A stretch of DNA of 33,225 nucleotides from Saprospiraceae bacterium (GCA_016717265.1 JADKFX010000003.1:1-33225), one strand, 5' to 3'; counted from the stretch's first letter, positions 1 through 8,011 are shown. Notes: a model not told the origin generated them from the letters alone. Translations and numbers: made by a program.

Positions 1-8
1 TTTTACCA

Positions 9-446
9 CTACTCGTAAAACGCTATCTGCTTTAAAGCTTTGAATTCAGCTTGCTTACAATTTGCATTTAACATCCAATCTTTGATGGTTACATACCGTT
101 TTGTATCATCTCTGTTTAAGCGATCCTGATCCTCTGAAATAAAAATTCGCTTTTCAATATCCTCGCAATCTTTACAACGGGATACCACATAAATACTAAC
201 CTGTTTATCTTGTAAGTTTTGGAATGGAATTCCTGTATTAAATTCAAAATAACCTGCAGGTTGCGAGGCTGTGATACATGCCTTTGATGGAACAAACGTT
301 GGCACAACGACAACATTCTCCGCACCCTTACTTGAGTTTGGACTTTGATTCAGGCATTTAATTCGGCCCTTCATTATCAAATTCTGCGCTTTAAAATCGC
401 TCTGATAAAAAACTAACAAGAAACTCCAAATCAAATAATTTTTCAT
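9..446 (-). CDS. Small secreted protein of unknown function
   Basis: Complete 145-residue frame. The N-terminus has a hydrophobic stretch (IWSFLLVFYQSDFKAQ) consistent with a Sec signal peptide, so the product is probably exported. The mature part has several Cys residues, including a CKDCED pair around residue 90, and no domain I recognise. It starts with ATG only about 10 bases after the stop of the TIR-linked membrane segment, so the two are probably co-transcribed and this may be a periplasmic partner of the TIR protein. That partnership is inference from spacing only. The frame ends near the window edge; I cannot tell whether a longer gene continues after a frameshift. No homologue is recognised. 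Confidence 0.7.
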   Translation of the reverse strand: MKNYLIWSFLLVFYQSDFKAQNLIMKGRIKCLNQSPNSSKGAENVVVVPTFVPSKACITASQPAGYFEFNTGIPFQNLQDKQVSIYVVSRCKDCEDIEKRIFISEDQDRLNRDDTKRYVTIKDWMLNANCKQAEFKALKQIAFYE

Positions 447-456
447 AGCTTCAATA

Positions 457-1035
457 TTAATGTGTGACCGGATTCAAATAAAGATCTATATTTTTCATGT
501 CCGGAGATATAATTTTTAATCGACTAATTTTATCTTCGTAATTTGGGTGAGATGTTACAATTTCAATTTCATCCCCGATTGTATATTCATCTAGACGGAT
601 AAGAAAACTGCCATCATTTTTTGTTTTATCAAAATATTTAGTACCTTCAACAATAACATCTACACCTTTAATGGGATATTCTGCAGCAGTTTTTACTTTA
701 CCTGAAATATTAATTTTAGAAACAAATGGAATTCTAAATTCAATAAAAGTGGACTTTGAAATTAAGGTATCATAAATTTTTGTAGCATATCCTATACTGG
801 ATATTTCAATTTTCAATTTACGCTTTGTTACTTCATTTGGCAAATCCACGAAAAGTGCTTGTCCATTATTATCAATAGATTGTGTTCTTATATTATCCTT
901 TAAATAAATTTTAACTTCACCTTGTGTCAATGGATTATTTTTCCAATCAAATACCCGAACTGCCAATTTAGCTTCAGTTGGTTCTTGCAAGAAATAGAAA
1001 AGAGTTACCACGGAGAATAATATAAGAATCAACAA
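457..1035 (-). CDS. Membrane anchor plus extracytoplasmic beta-sandwich region; probable 3' part of the TIR gene
   Basis: The open frame extends upstream of the nominal TTG start to about 1074, encoding a basic stretch (KKRKSQVR) followed by a strongly hydrophobic helix (IASLLILILFSVVTLFYFL). This is a typical cytoplasm-to-membrane junction. After the helix come about 165 residues that look like two carboxypeptidase-regulatory-like or Ig-like beta-sandwich units; the second starts near ISGKVKTAAEYPIKGVDVIVEG with the usual GVxVxVEGT...G pattern. There is no credible independent start. The frame is the -1 frame relative to the TIR gene and joins it exactly at an A6 run (1063-1068). I read it as the C-terminal half of a TIR-TM-ectodomain protein. 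The N-in/C-out topology is inferred from the positive charges before the helix. Confidence 0.75.
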   Translation of the reverse strand: MLILILFSVVTLFYFLQEPTEAKLAVRVFDWKNNPLTQGEVKIYLKDNIRTQSIDNNGQALFVDLPNEVTKRKLKIEISSIGYATKIYDTLISKSTFIEFRIPFVSKINISGKVKTAAEYPIKGVDVIVEGTKYFDKTKNDGSFLIRLDEYTIGDEIEIVTSHPNYEDKISRLKIISPDMKNIDLYLNPVTH

Positions 1036-1040
1036 ACTGG

Positions 1041-1514
1041 CTATTCTAACTTGAGATTTACGTTTTTTCGCGTTTCAAAAGAATCGGATAATGGGGTTTC
1101 ACGAATCGGCGGCGCATCAGAAGATTGATTTAGAATTTTGCTAATCGAGTCATAAAGAATTTCCAATTCCGGATGATCGGATTCGCCGTCCCAATCTTTC
1201 ATCATTGCTGATTCAATCCTTCGGAAAGCTAGAGGTATGGGAACATTTTCTAAAACGATTGGTACTAATTTACGTTTGCTTGCGGCTTCACTCGCTTCAT
1301 TTTTTACCCATTCAGATTTAATGGAACGCTCCGTCCAAACTACGATAACACAACTGGCTGAATGCAATTCATTTTCAATAACTGTATCAAACCGTTCTCC
1401 TATAGGAATCTGTCGATCCCACCAAACACTCCAACCTTTAGCTTCCAGTAAGCCTGCAATTTGCCTTACGGTAGATTTATCTTCACTGGAATAGCTGATA
1501 AATATATCTGCCAT
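1041..1514 (-). CDS. TIR-domain protein (probable NADase/signalling effector)
   Basis: 157 residues starting MADIFISYSSEDK, the classic first strand of bacterial TIR domains. The domain covers roughly residues 1-130 and has the box-2-like segment WWDRQIPIGERF (31-42) and a W69xxxE73 motif (WVKNE), whose Glu is the catalytic residue in NAD-hydrolysing TIR domains. Bacterial TIR proteins act as NADases or cyclic-ADPR synthases in defence, or as interaction modules; which applies here is not visible. The 3' end (FETRKNVNLKLE) is probably not native: restoring one A in the A6 run converts it into RKKRKSQVRIASLL and continues into the transmembrane segment and ectodomain. As written it would be a soluble TIR protein. 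Confidence 0.93.
   Translation of the reverse strand: MADIFISYSSEDKSTVRQIAGLLEAKGWSVWWDRQIPIGERFDTVIENELHSASCVIVVWTERSIKSEWVKNEASEAASKRKLVPIVLENVPIPLAFRRIESAMMKDWDGESDHPELEILYDSISKILNQSSDAPPIRETPLSDSFETRKNVNLKLE
1062..1068 (-). other. A-AAA-AAC slippery heptamer at the TIR/TM frame junction
   Basis: On the coding strand the zero-frame codons are CGA AAA AAC. The heptamer A AAA AAC is in the correct phase for canonical -1 tandem slippage. A -1 shift here gives RKKRKSQV and enters the transmembrane frame without a stop. I see no strong Shine-Dalgarno stimulator just upstream and no obvious stem-loop just downstream, so a sequencing or mutational single-A deletion is at least as likely. Confidence 0.45.
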
Positions 1515-1729
1515 AATTCAGTTTGAATTTAATTATCATGGAAGATAAGCTTAAAAATTACATTCCAATCAAATAATTACAATATACATTTCGAATACAA
1601 ATAAAATTACGTTCAATTGCTATAAAAGTAATTCTAAAACATAAAATCACATTTTAATTGGGGTTATATTGCAATAACATGGATTTATAAAATGTTATCA
1701 ATCTAGCAATTATTAAAATTACACAATTT

Positions 1730-1752
1730 AAAAATACTCCAAAAGAACCATA
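1730..1752. repeat. Partial copy of a terminator arm found again at 26466-26488
   Basis: These 23 bases match 26466-26488 at 22 of 23 positions; the single difference is A at 1741 versus T at 26477. At 26466 the sequence is the left arm of an intrinsic terminator, but here the matching right arm is missing and the long palindrome at 1756-1799 follows within a few bases. It may be a terminator remnant disrupted by arrival of the palindrome. Confidence 0.4.
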
Positions 1753-1755
1753 TTA

Positions 1756-1799
1756 AAACAACAATAGCCACAGGCTGAAGTCTGTGGCTATTGTTGTTT
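1756..1799. repeat. Long near-perfect palindrome with GCTGAAGT centre
   Basis: Bases 1756-1773 are the exact reverse complement of 1782-1799 (18 bp), separated by eight bases whose inner C-G pair and G-T wobble leave a TGAA loop. The arms read ...CAATAGCCACAG and CTGTGGCTATTG. The GAAGTC core links it to the REP-like units of the neighbouring array. The shorter imperfect version at 6787-6814 (ATAGCCAC...ggctat) is the same family. It lies upstream of the TIR gene and could also act as a transcription barrier. Confidence 0.85.
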
Positions 1800-1877
1800 A
1801 TTTAATTTTCGTTCCTGGAATTTTAGAATTTTGATTCTCCTATTGATTTACTTTGAGACCAAGCGCTTCTTTCAATT

Positions 1878-2655
1878 CCCCAGACTGAAGTCTGGGGTTT
1901 TTACTTTCTTGAGATTGAAACCTAGGACCATAATTTTCTGCAACCATTCCATTGATGAAAGTCCAGGGCAAATTTCCACAGACTGAAGTCTGGGGTTTTA
2001 CCTCCCTAAGATTGAAACCTAGGACCAGAATTTTCTGCAACATTCCCATTGATGGAAGTCCGTGGCAAATTTCCCCAGACTGAAGTCTGGGGTTTTACCT
2101 CCCTAAGATTGAAACCTAGGACCAGAATTTTCTGCAACATTCCCATTGATGAAAATCCAGGGCATTGTATACCACATTCAAAGAGCCAGAGACTCGACCC
2201 ATCTTGGACACGTAGACTTCAGTCTATGTGATTTTCCACAGACTTAAATCTGGGGTTTTTACTTTCTTAAGATTGAAACCTAGGACCAGAATTTTCTGCA
2301 ACATTCCCATTGATGAAAATCCAGGGCAATGTATACCACATTCAAAGAGCCAAAGGCTCGACCCATCTTGGACACATAGACTTCAGTCTATGTGATTTTC
2401 CACAGACTTAAATCTGGGGGTTTTACTTTCTTAAGATTGAAACCTAGGACCAGAATTTTCTGCAACATTCCCATTGATGGAAGTCCGTGGCAAATTTCCC
2501 CAGACTGAAGTCTGGGGTTTTACCTCCCTAAGATTGAAACCTAGGACCAGAATTTTTTGCAACGTTCCCATTGATGAAAATCCAGGGCAATGTTTACCAC
2601 ATTCAAAGAGCCAGAGGCTAGACCCATCTTGGACACATAGATTTCAGTCTATGTG
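1878..2655. repeat. REP-like palindrome array 1 (about 0.78 kb)
   Basis: Tandem mosaic of two palindrome types. Type P1 is ccccagactgaagtctgggg (perfect at 1878-1897, 2073-2092 and 2498-2517; variants at 1976-1995, 2236-2255 and 2400-2419). Type P2 has the mirrored core GACTTCAGTC inside CACATA..TATGTG arms (2209-2230, 2373-2394, 2634-2655). Between them runs a conserved spacer (TTTTACCTCCCTAAGATTG, then AAACCTAGGACCAGAATTT) and a second spacer containing GAGCCAGAGGCTCG. A block at 2049-2231 recurs at 2474-2656, giving a higher-order period of 425 bases. The inverted P1/P2 pairing is the layout of REPIN elements mobilised by REP-associated tyrosine transposases. Small open frames inside the array are repeat artefacts. 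The 1515-1755 part of this intergenic region holds only AT-rich sequence apart from the element at 1730. Confidence 0.9.
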
Positions 2656-2667
2656 ATTCCTGATTCT

Positions 2668-3951
2668 CTATATGACAACCAATTTTTTTCTTCCTATTAA
2701 TTTTCCTTTAAAAAATGCTTCAACATAATAAACGCCTGAAGGAATATTAATTATTTCTAAAGAATACTGATTCTCTATAACATAGCTTAAATAACTTGCA
2801 CCAAGACAAGAAATCAAATTTACTTTATCTATCTTCTGATTAGATTTAATAAGAACATTTCCTTGGGTTGGATTTGGCATTAGAATAAGTAATTCTTCAA
2901 AGCCAATTTCATTATCTGCGTCTACTGTTTTCTGTACTTCAAATAACTGTGAAATAGTATCCCTATTATTACAGGCATCTTCTATAATCCAATTTATTTT
3001 ATGAATGCCAATTGGATATGTTCCACTTGCTATGAATGAATTTTTGGAATTATATGCCCGTGGATTGTCAGTGAATGTTGGAATTATACCGGCAATAAAG
3101 TCCTTCCTGTTTAATGGACCTACTTTATAATCAAAACCTCCTGAATACTTACCAGTACCATCATTGAATTCATCGATTTGATATTCTACAATGATCTCAT
3201 CTGCAGGTAAACAATTATCAAGAGCTTCAGCTACAATATCTATGGCAGCTAAGCCATTTACATTAGGTGGCCCTTGATTGCCAATGATAATACTTAATGT
3301 TGGTTTTTCTAAATCATTAATCTTAATTTCTTGTAAATATTCCCATTTACCTCGGATTGAGTCTATTGAAGGTTCATATATACACCAATCAATAATTACC
3401 CATTTTCGAATTAATTTTAAACAAGCGTCTGGTTCGTTTGCGAAATAATTATCAAGATGTTCTATTGTAAGCAATGCACAATATTGATCTACCCCTTTTT
3501 CGAATTCCGGTTTACCTAAGAGCGGATTATCAGGACTAACATCATTACCACATGCACCTATATTTATAGCTTGCCCATTACAATTCCCAGGCCAGATTAT
3601 ATCATCCTTTATATCGCAAGGAACCACTTGATTTATATTGAGCTGACTGCAACTAACAACCCAAATGGATTGTGTAGCAGTTACCTTAACACCATTTGGA
3701 CCAAAAGCTATAATACTTCTTTTAATTAGTCCTTGTCCGCACTTTCGCAAATCGTCCACTTGGATTGTTGGATTAACTTCGCATGAACTCAAAACATATC
3801 CATCAAAACCCCAAACCAATTCATAAATTCTATTCTCATCTGATGAATCAAACAAGGCACGGTAATAATCACATGCTCTATTTGTGGCCGGAGGATTTGA
3901 AGGCGGTGCTCCAGAAACATAACCAGGATATCCTGTAATCACATTAGGCAC
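2668..3951 (-). CDS. C-terminal segment of a large T9SS-secreted protein, with sorting domain
   Basis: 427 residues with no signal peptide, so not an independent gene. It opens inside a module (VPNVITGYPGYVSG...ACDYYRALFD...YELVWGFDGYV) that duplicates the N-terminal module of the 4423-6492 segment. The upstream open frame (STLDKVCYSYCVPNV) aligns with its TQDLVCKGFCEPNV. The last 75 or so residues (LLILMPNPTQGNVLIKS ... GVYYVEAFFKGK ... KLVVI) form a T9SS type A sorting domain, which directs export across the outer membrane. The middle is Cys-containing beta-rich sequence of the HYR/Ig-like type common in Saprospiria. Adding one A to the A5 run near 4002 joins it to the preceding segment. 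The stop lies 12 bases from REP array 1. Confidence 0.85.
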   Translation of the reverse strand: MPNVITGYPGYVSGAPPSNPPATNRACDYYRALFDSSDENRIYELVWGFDGYVLSSCEVNPTIQVDDLRKCGQGLIKRSIIAFGPNGVKVTATQSIWVVSCSQLNINQVVPCDIKDDIIWPGNCNGQAINIGACGNDVSPDNPLLGKPEFEKGVDQYCALLTIEHLDNYFANEPDACLKLIRKWVIIDWCIYEPSIDSIRGKWEYLQEIKINDLEKPTLSIIIGNQGPPNVNGLAAIDIVAEALDNCLPADEIIVEYQIDEFNDGTGKYSGGFDYKVGPLNRKDFIAGIIPTFTDNPRAYNSKNSFIASGTYPIGIHKINWIIEDACNNRDTISQLFEVQKTVDADNEIGFEELLILMPNPTQGNVLIKSNQKIDKVNLISCLGASYLSYVIENQYSLEIINIPSGVYYVEAFFKGKLIGRKKLVVI

Positions 3952-3974
3952 ACAATAGCTATAACATACTTTAT

Positions 3975-4454
3975 CTAATGTCGAAACCTTTTTCTATTTG
4001 ACAATTCAGTTAGTACCCTTCCAAATGTTGGATCATTAGGATCACTAAGTTTATTGATATCAATTTGAAATGCACAACTTACTACTATGTTTGGTGGTGC
4101 AACCAAGGTTGGAACACTGCGGTCTAGAATCTCAACTTCCGTGATACAATCCGTGAAACGATTAAATAAATTTCCACCAGTATTCATACTTGAAGGAGGT
4201 ATAGGACCGATTCCAGGATCTCTATCAAAAACACGTAATACAACAATTACTTTTTTTCCAACATCCGAACAACAAAAATTTACAAAATCATCAAAATAAA
4301 TTTGATTACCAATCAATAATGTATCATCATCTCCATTTGCAGAGGCACATATAATATTCGCATCTTCCTGCATATCAATAGTGCCATTTGCATTTCCTTG
4401 CAATTGCTCGATTCTGATTGCTTTAAAAAAATACAATTGGGGCACAACTATCAT
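3975..4454 (-). CDS. Middle segment of the frameshifted T9SS-secreted protein
   Basis: 159 residues in a different frame from both neighbours, overlapping the upstream segment. It lacks a signal peptide and a start context of its own. It contains CSDVGKKVIVVLRVFDRD (an HYR/Ig-like strand pattern) and ends in VAPPNIVVSCAFQIDINKL followed by DPNDPTFGRVLTELSNRK. The last stretch parallels the upstream segment's IAPSDVVITHTFGFDINNL followed by ATFGRILKDSFNRQ, so it carries the start of the duplicated module. Removing one T from the T7 run around 4430 joins it to the upstream segment (CAPIVFFKAIRIEQ). Adding one A near 4002 joins it to the downstream one (SNRKKVSTLDKVC). I treat it as part of one gene spanning 2668-6492. 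Confidence 0.75.
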   Translation of the reverse strand: MIVVPQLYFFKAIRIEQLQGNANGTIDMQEDANIICASANGDDDTLLIGNQIYFDDFVNFCCSDVGKKVIVVLRVFDRDPGIGPIPPSSMNTGGNLFNRFTDCITEVEILDRSVPTLVAPPNIVVSCAFQIDINKLSDPNDPTFGRVLTELSNRKRFRH

Positions 4455-6492
4455 GACTTCCTTTGTCTAGATCCCTGGCAAATATTTTAGCAAAATTTTT
4501 GCCAGGCGGATTCGTACCAACAATATTAGCATTTAACTTTTCTACACATATTGCTGTTGGAGGCAAATTATCATCGCACAATAAAGTCACTGGCTTTCTT
4601 GTTACATTTCCACAACAATCTGAAGCAACAATGTAAGCAGTATTCATTCCTTGCGGAAGATTCGTTACAACATAACCTGATATTTCATTTCCGAGAACAA
4701 CTCCAACTGCAATTTCAACTTTATAATGCAATTCATTTGAACAATTATCTACAACCCAAGGTGGCTCCACTTCCCATCGAACATCACATTCAAATGGTGA
4801 CAATTTTATCTTTAGTGTATCTGGATATAAAACCGAAGGACCTTGTTGATCAAATACATGAATTACTTGATCGTGCTCCAAAATGATATTTGTACACCAA
4901 TCTATAACCACCCATTCTCTTAAAATTTTCCTACAAGGAATTTCTCCGGCATCACAACCAGGCAATCTTAAATCTACCACAATATCTTTGTAGTTTAATG
5001 TAAAATTGGAACATTCCAATCCGGTAGGAAAGCCAGTACCTTGCAACATAATATGTTGATCCCCTGCCCAACAAATTGGAGCATTTAATGTCCACTGTTT
5101 GTGAAATGAATAATAAATACTATTTGGATTAGGATGTCCGAAATTTATATCACCAGGAACATCAATAATATTCCATCCTAAAATTCGAGGAAGTCTTCGA
5201 TTCGGATATATATCGGGCTCCGTAGCATGAGCAAACCAAAATGCAGAGTCTAATAAATAACCACCTACACAAGATGGTGTATTCAGTATATACTGGCTGA
5301 TATCAATATTTTTATCTACTTGTTCATCACATTTTAAAACTGGCCAATCCATACCATCAAAATTTGGTGGGAATTTCACATCTTGAGTTTTCATTATATC
5401 AACTGTAATTGTTTGAATACACTCAGATTTATTTCCTGAATTATCAGTTGCGATCCAATTTCTGCTTATAATTTTATCAAAACCTTGTGTGCAACCACCA
5501 AAAACTATTTTGTCATTATATGTAAAATTAACATCCCCACAATTTTCAAACATACTTGCAATGCCTGTATAAAATGGTCTTGAGTCCATCGAACAAGAAA
5601 TTGTCAAATTTGGTGGACAAATCAAAACAGGTGCTAATGTATCGATGACTAAAGCCTTTCCCCAACAATTAATTCCAGTCATTGGATCTATTACAGCAAA
5701 TTTTATAAGTCTTCCTTTGTCTCTAGAATTTACTTGAATTCCTGGCAATTTAGCATCTCGATCAATAATTTGGTTTGTAATCCAATCTCTCAATTCTATT
5801 TTATATAAAGGAAAACAATATCCCCATCCTGACAAAATCATAGCTGCATTCACGCTTGTTGAACAACTATCATTCAAATAAATGCTGATTTCATTTTGAC
5901 AATCAAATGTATCCACTTGTACAAAATTGCAATCAACAACCCAAATTGTTTGGGTATCTTTGAGTAGTTTGTTATTTTGATCAATCACTGAATAAACCCT
6001 AAGAATTGGACCATGATAAAAATTCGCCTGACTTTTGATTCTCAAATCAAAAAGTGATAAGGATACGTTATTTTTTGCTTTTTCCACATAACCATCCTGA
6101 CCCCAATTCAACACATATTTTTTGTCTGTTTGCGATGCATCAAAATAAAGTTTGAAATAATTGCAAGCAATATTTACTGCAAGACTTTGTGCTGGATTCG
6201 CTGGGTTGAATCCAGGGTATTCAGTACAAACATTTGGCTCACAAAATCCTTTGCAAACCAAGTCTTGTGTAATGATTGATTGTCGATTAAAACTGTCCTT
6301 CAATATGCGGCCAAAAGTTGCATCATCTACATTGGCTAGATTATTAATATCAAAGCCAAACGTATGTGTAATAACGACATCTGAAGGAGCGATTAAAACA
6401 GTGCCTTGAGCCAAACATTGATTTTGGAAATTCACAAGTATGGCAAACTGCAAAAAAAGTAGAATTTGTAATTGGTTCATAATAGCATGCAT
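4423..6492 (-). CDS. N-terminal segment of a large T9SS-secreted HYR/Ig-like protein
   Basis: 689 residues. The start is either the first ATG or, better, the Met at residue 5, giving MNQLQILLFLQFAILVNF...CLAQ as a signal peptide. The mature part is a string of beta-sandwich repeats with paired Cys residues and the phrases VVIDWCTNIILEHDQVIHVFDQQGP and APVLICPPNLTISC, typical of HYR-like adhesin repeats in gliding or biofilm Bacteroidota. A module near residues 30-140 (ATFGRILKDSFNRQ ... YVLNWGQDGYV) is repeated near the C-terminus of the reconstructed protein. The frame ends prematurely at a T7 run. The whole gene would encode roughly 1,270 residues ending in a T9SS tail, probably a surface or secreted structural protein. 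Its ligand is unknown. Confidence 0.88.
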   Translation of the reverse strand: MHAIMNQLQILLFLQFAILVNFQNQCLAQGTVLIAPSDVVITHTFGFDINNLANVDDATFGRILKDSFNRQSIITQDLVCKGFCEPNVCTEYPGFNPANPAQSLAVNIACNYFKLYFDASQTDKKYVLNWGQDGYVEKAKNNVSLSLFDLRIKSQANFYHGPILRVYSVIDQNNKLLKDTQTIWVVDCNFVQVDTFDCQNEISIYLNDSCSTSVNAAMILSGWGYCFPLYKIELRDWITNQIIDRDAKLPGIQVNSRDKGRLIKFAVIDPMTGINCWGKALVIDTLAPVLICPPNLTISCSMDSRPFYTGIASMFENCGDVNFTYNDKIVFGGCTQGFDKIISRNWIATDNSGNKSECIQTITVDIMKTQDVKFPPNFDGMDWPVLKCDEQVDKNIDISQYILNTPSCVGGYLLDSAFWFAHATEPDIYPNRRLPRILGWNIIDVPGDINFGHPNPNSIYYSFHKQWTLNAPICWAGDQHIMLQGTGFPTGLECSNFTLNYKDIVVDLRLPGCDAGEIPCRKILREWVVIDWCTNIILEHDQVIHVFDQQGPSVLYPDTLKIKLSPFECDVRWEVEPPWVVDNCSNELHYKVEIAVGVVLGNEISGYVVTNLPQGMNTAYIVASDCCGNVTRKPVTLLCDDNLPPTAICVEKLNANIVGTNPPGKNFAKIFARDLDKGSHDSCAPIVFF

Positions 6493-6786
6493 TTAAAATA
6501 ATAAAAATAAGATAATTTAATATCATAGATCTTTAAATAATCATATTGCAAGACTGTTAAAGTCGCCTCAAAATATGAAGAAACGATTTCCAATCTGAAC
6601 CCCATGATAAGCTTCAGAACCTTGATAATAAATAAATAATTTTGTGACTGATTTCTCTAAAGGCAAAAAGGAATTACTTAAAACACCATACACTCAAAAA
6701 TAACCTTTTAAAAGTAATTCACTCAAATATACGAATAAATAAAAAAACATTCAATTTTAACAAAAAAATCTCTGGAATATATTGCC

Positions 6787-7346
6787 ATAGCCACGGATTG
6801 AAGTCACAGGCTATTGATTTATTCATAACATTGCCCCAGACAATAGTCTAGGGCAATGTATTTCATATTGAAAGAGTCAGAGAATCAACCCATCTTGGAC
6901 ACATGGGCTTCAGTCTATGGTAATTTCCCCTGACTGAAGTCTGGGGTTTTTACTTTCTTGAGGGATGAAAACTAGGACCTTAATTTTCTTCAACCTTCCA
7001 ATTGACGAAAGTCTAGGGTGAATTTCCCCAGACTGAAGTCTGAGGTTTTACCTCCCTAAGATTGAAACTTAGGACCATAATTTTCTGCAACCTTCCAATT
7101 GACAGAAGTCTAGGGTAATGTATACCACATTCAAAGAGCCATAGGCTCGACCCATCTTGTTTACATAGGCTTCAGCCTATGTGAATTTCCCCAGACTGAA
7201 GTCTGGGGTTTTTACCTCCCTAAGATTGAAACCTAGGACCTTAATTTTCTTCAACCCTCCCATTGATGAAACTCTAAGGGAATATATACCACATCCAAAG
7301 AGCCATAGGCTCGACCCATCTTGTTTACATAGGCTTCAGCCTATGT
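6787..7346. repeat. REP-like palindrome array 2, beside the Y1 transposase
   Basis: Same family and same orientation as array 1. It begins with a degenerate copy of the 1756 palindrome (6787-6814). Next comes an 11-bp stem with one mismatch and AATA loop (TTGCCCCAGAC at 6831-6841 with GTCTAGGGCAA at 6846-6856), then P1 palindromes at 6927-6946, 7026-7045 and 7189-7208. Two perfect P2-type palindromes, acataggcttcagcctatgt, lie at 7163-7182 and 7327-7346. The TTTTACCTCCCTAAGATTG and AAAGAGCCATAGGCTCGACC spacers match array 1. The array ends about 50 bases from the stop codon of the transposase gene. The preceding 6493-6786 stretch is AT-rich and otherwise featureless. Confidence 0.9.
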
Positions 7347-7398
7347 GAATTTCCCCATGCCCCCTGATAATCCCATTCTCATCCTAAAGCAAAAAATA

Positions 7399-7860
7399 TT
7401 ATTCCAATTCTTTAAAAATATATTGCTCCTCAAAGGATACTTTATTCTCATTAAGTAATGAAATGTACTCCTTCTTAAAACTTTGTTTTAAATGATGTTG
7501 CTCTTGATTGGCAATATATCTAAATACTCGTTCGACATGTGATTTGCTATATGAAAATACACCATACCCTACCTGCCATTCAAATCTATGCTTTGTAAGT
7601 TGATGGTCATTAATGTACTTAGAACTTTTGCCTTTAACAATTTGCATTAAATTAGAAATAGAAATCACAGGTCTTAATCCAATAAAGCAATGGATATGAT
7701 CTTCTACTCCATTTACAATAATTGCTTTACAGCCTGTTTCATTAATAAGATTTCCAATGACCCCATGTAATTTTGGGCGCCATAATTTATCCAAAACCGA
7801 TTGCCGATATTTTACAGCAAAAACAGCCTGGAGGTAAACTTGATGATACGAATGTGCCAT
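7399..7860 (-). CDS. Y1 (HUH) transposase, REP-associated/IS200-like
   Basis: 153 residues, the normal size for single-domain TnpA_REP/IS200-type Y1 transposases. The HUH metal-binding motif is H55-I-H57 (EDHIHCF), and the likely nucleophilic Tyr is Y115 in FRYIANQEQHH. These enzymes cut and join single-stranded DNA at hairpins and move by transposing one strand. No TnpB or accessory gene is adjacent. The gene sits right beside palindrome array 2, and array 1 lies about 5 kb away, which fits a REP-associated transposase (RAYT) maintaining its repeats. It could instead be a plain IS200 relative with fortuitous neighbours. The frame is intact with both active-site motifs, so it may be active. 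Confidence 0.92.
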   Translation of the reverse strand: MAHSYHQVYLQAVFAVKYRQSVLDKLWRPKLHGVIGNLINETGCKAIIVNGVEDHIHCFIGLRPVISISNLMQIVKGKSSKYINDHQLTKHRFEWQVGYGVFSYSKSHVERVFRYIANQEQHHLKQSFKKEYISLLNENKVSFEEQYIFKELE

Positions 7861-8011
7861 AGTGTTTTGTTTTTCATAGTGAGAGAATTAAAAATTAGGG
7901 TGTTAGAAATACAAAATAAAACCATCTATTCGCTGAGAATAAAACGAATTAAATTAAATCAATTTAGTATCCTGTGGCTAAGATACTTAATTTTAGTAAT
8001 TGCTAATAAAT

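Noticed and set aside
1515..1729. Promoter for the TIR gene
   Set aside because: No TAnnTTTG-type -7 box with a suitable -33 element could be placed with confidence.
1878..2655. CRISPR array
   Set aside because: Repeat and spacer are both conserved and units are mixed palindromes of varying spacing; no unique spacers and no cas genes.
2049..2656. Two nearly identical 60-codon plus-strand frames
   Set aside because: They are translations of the palindromic repeat units, with no start context or family similarity.
4551..4886. Plus-strand 111-codon frame
   Set aside because: Opposite-strand shadow of the HYR-like T9SS gene; low-complexity translation.
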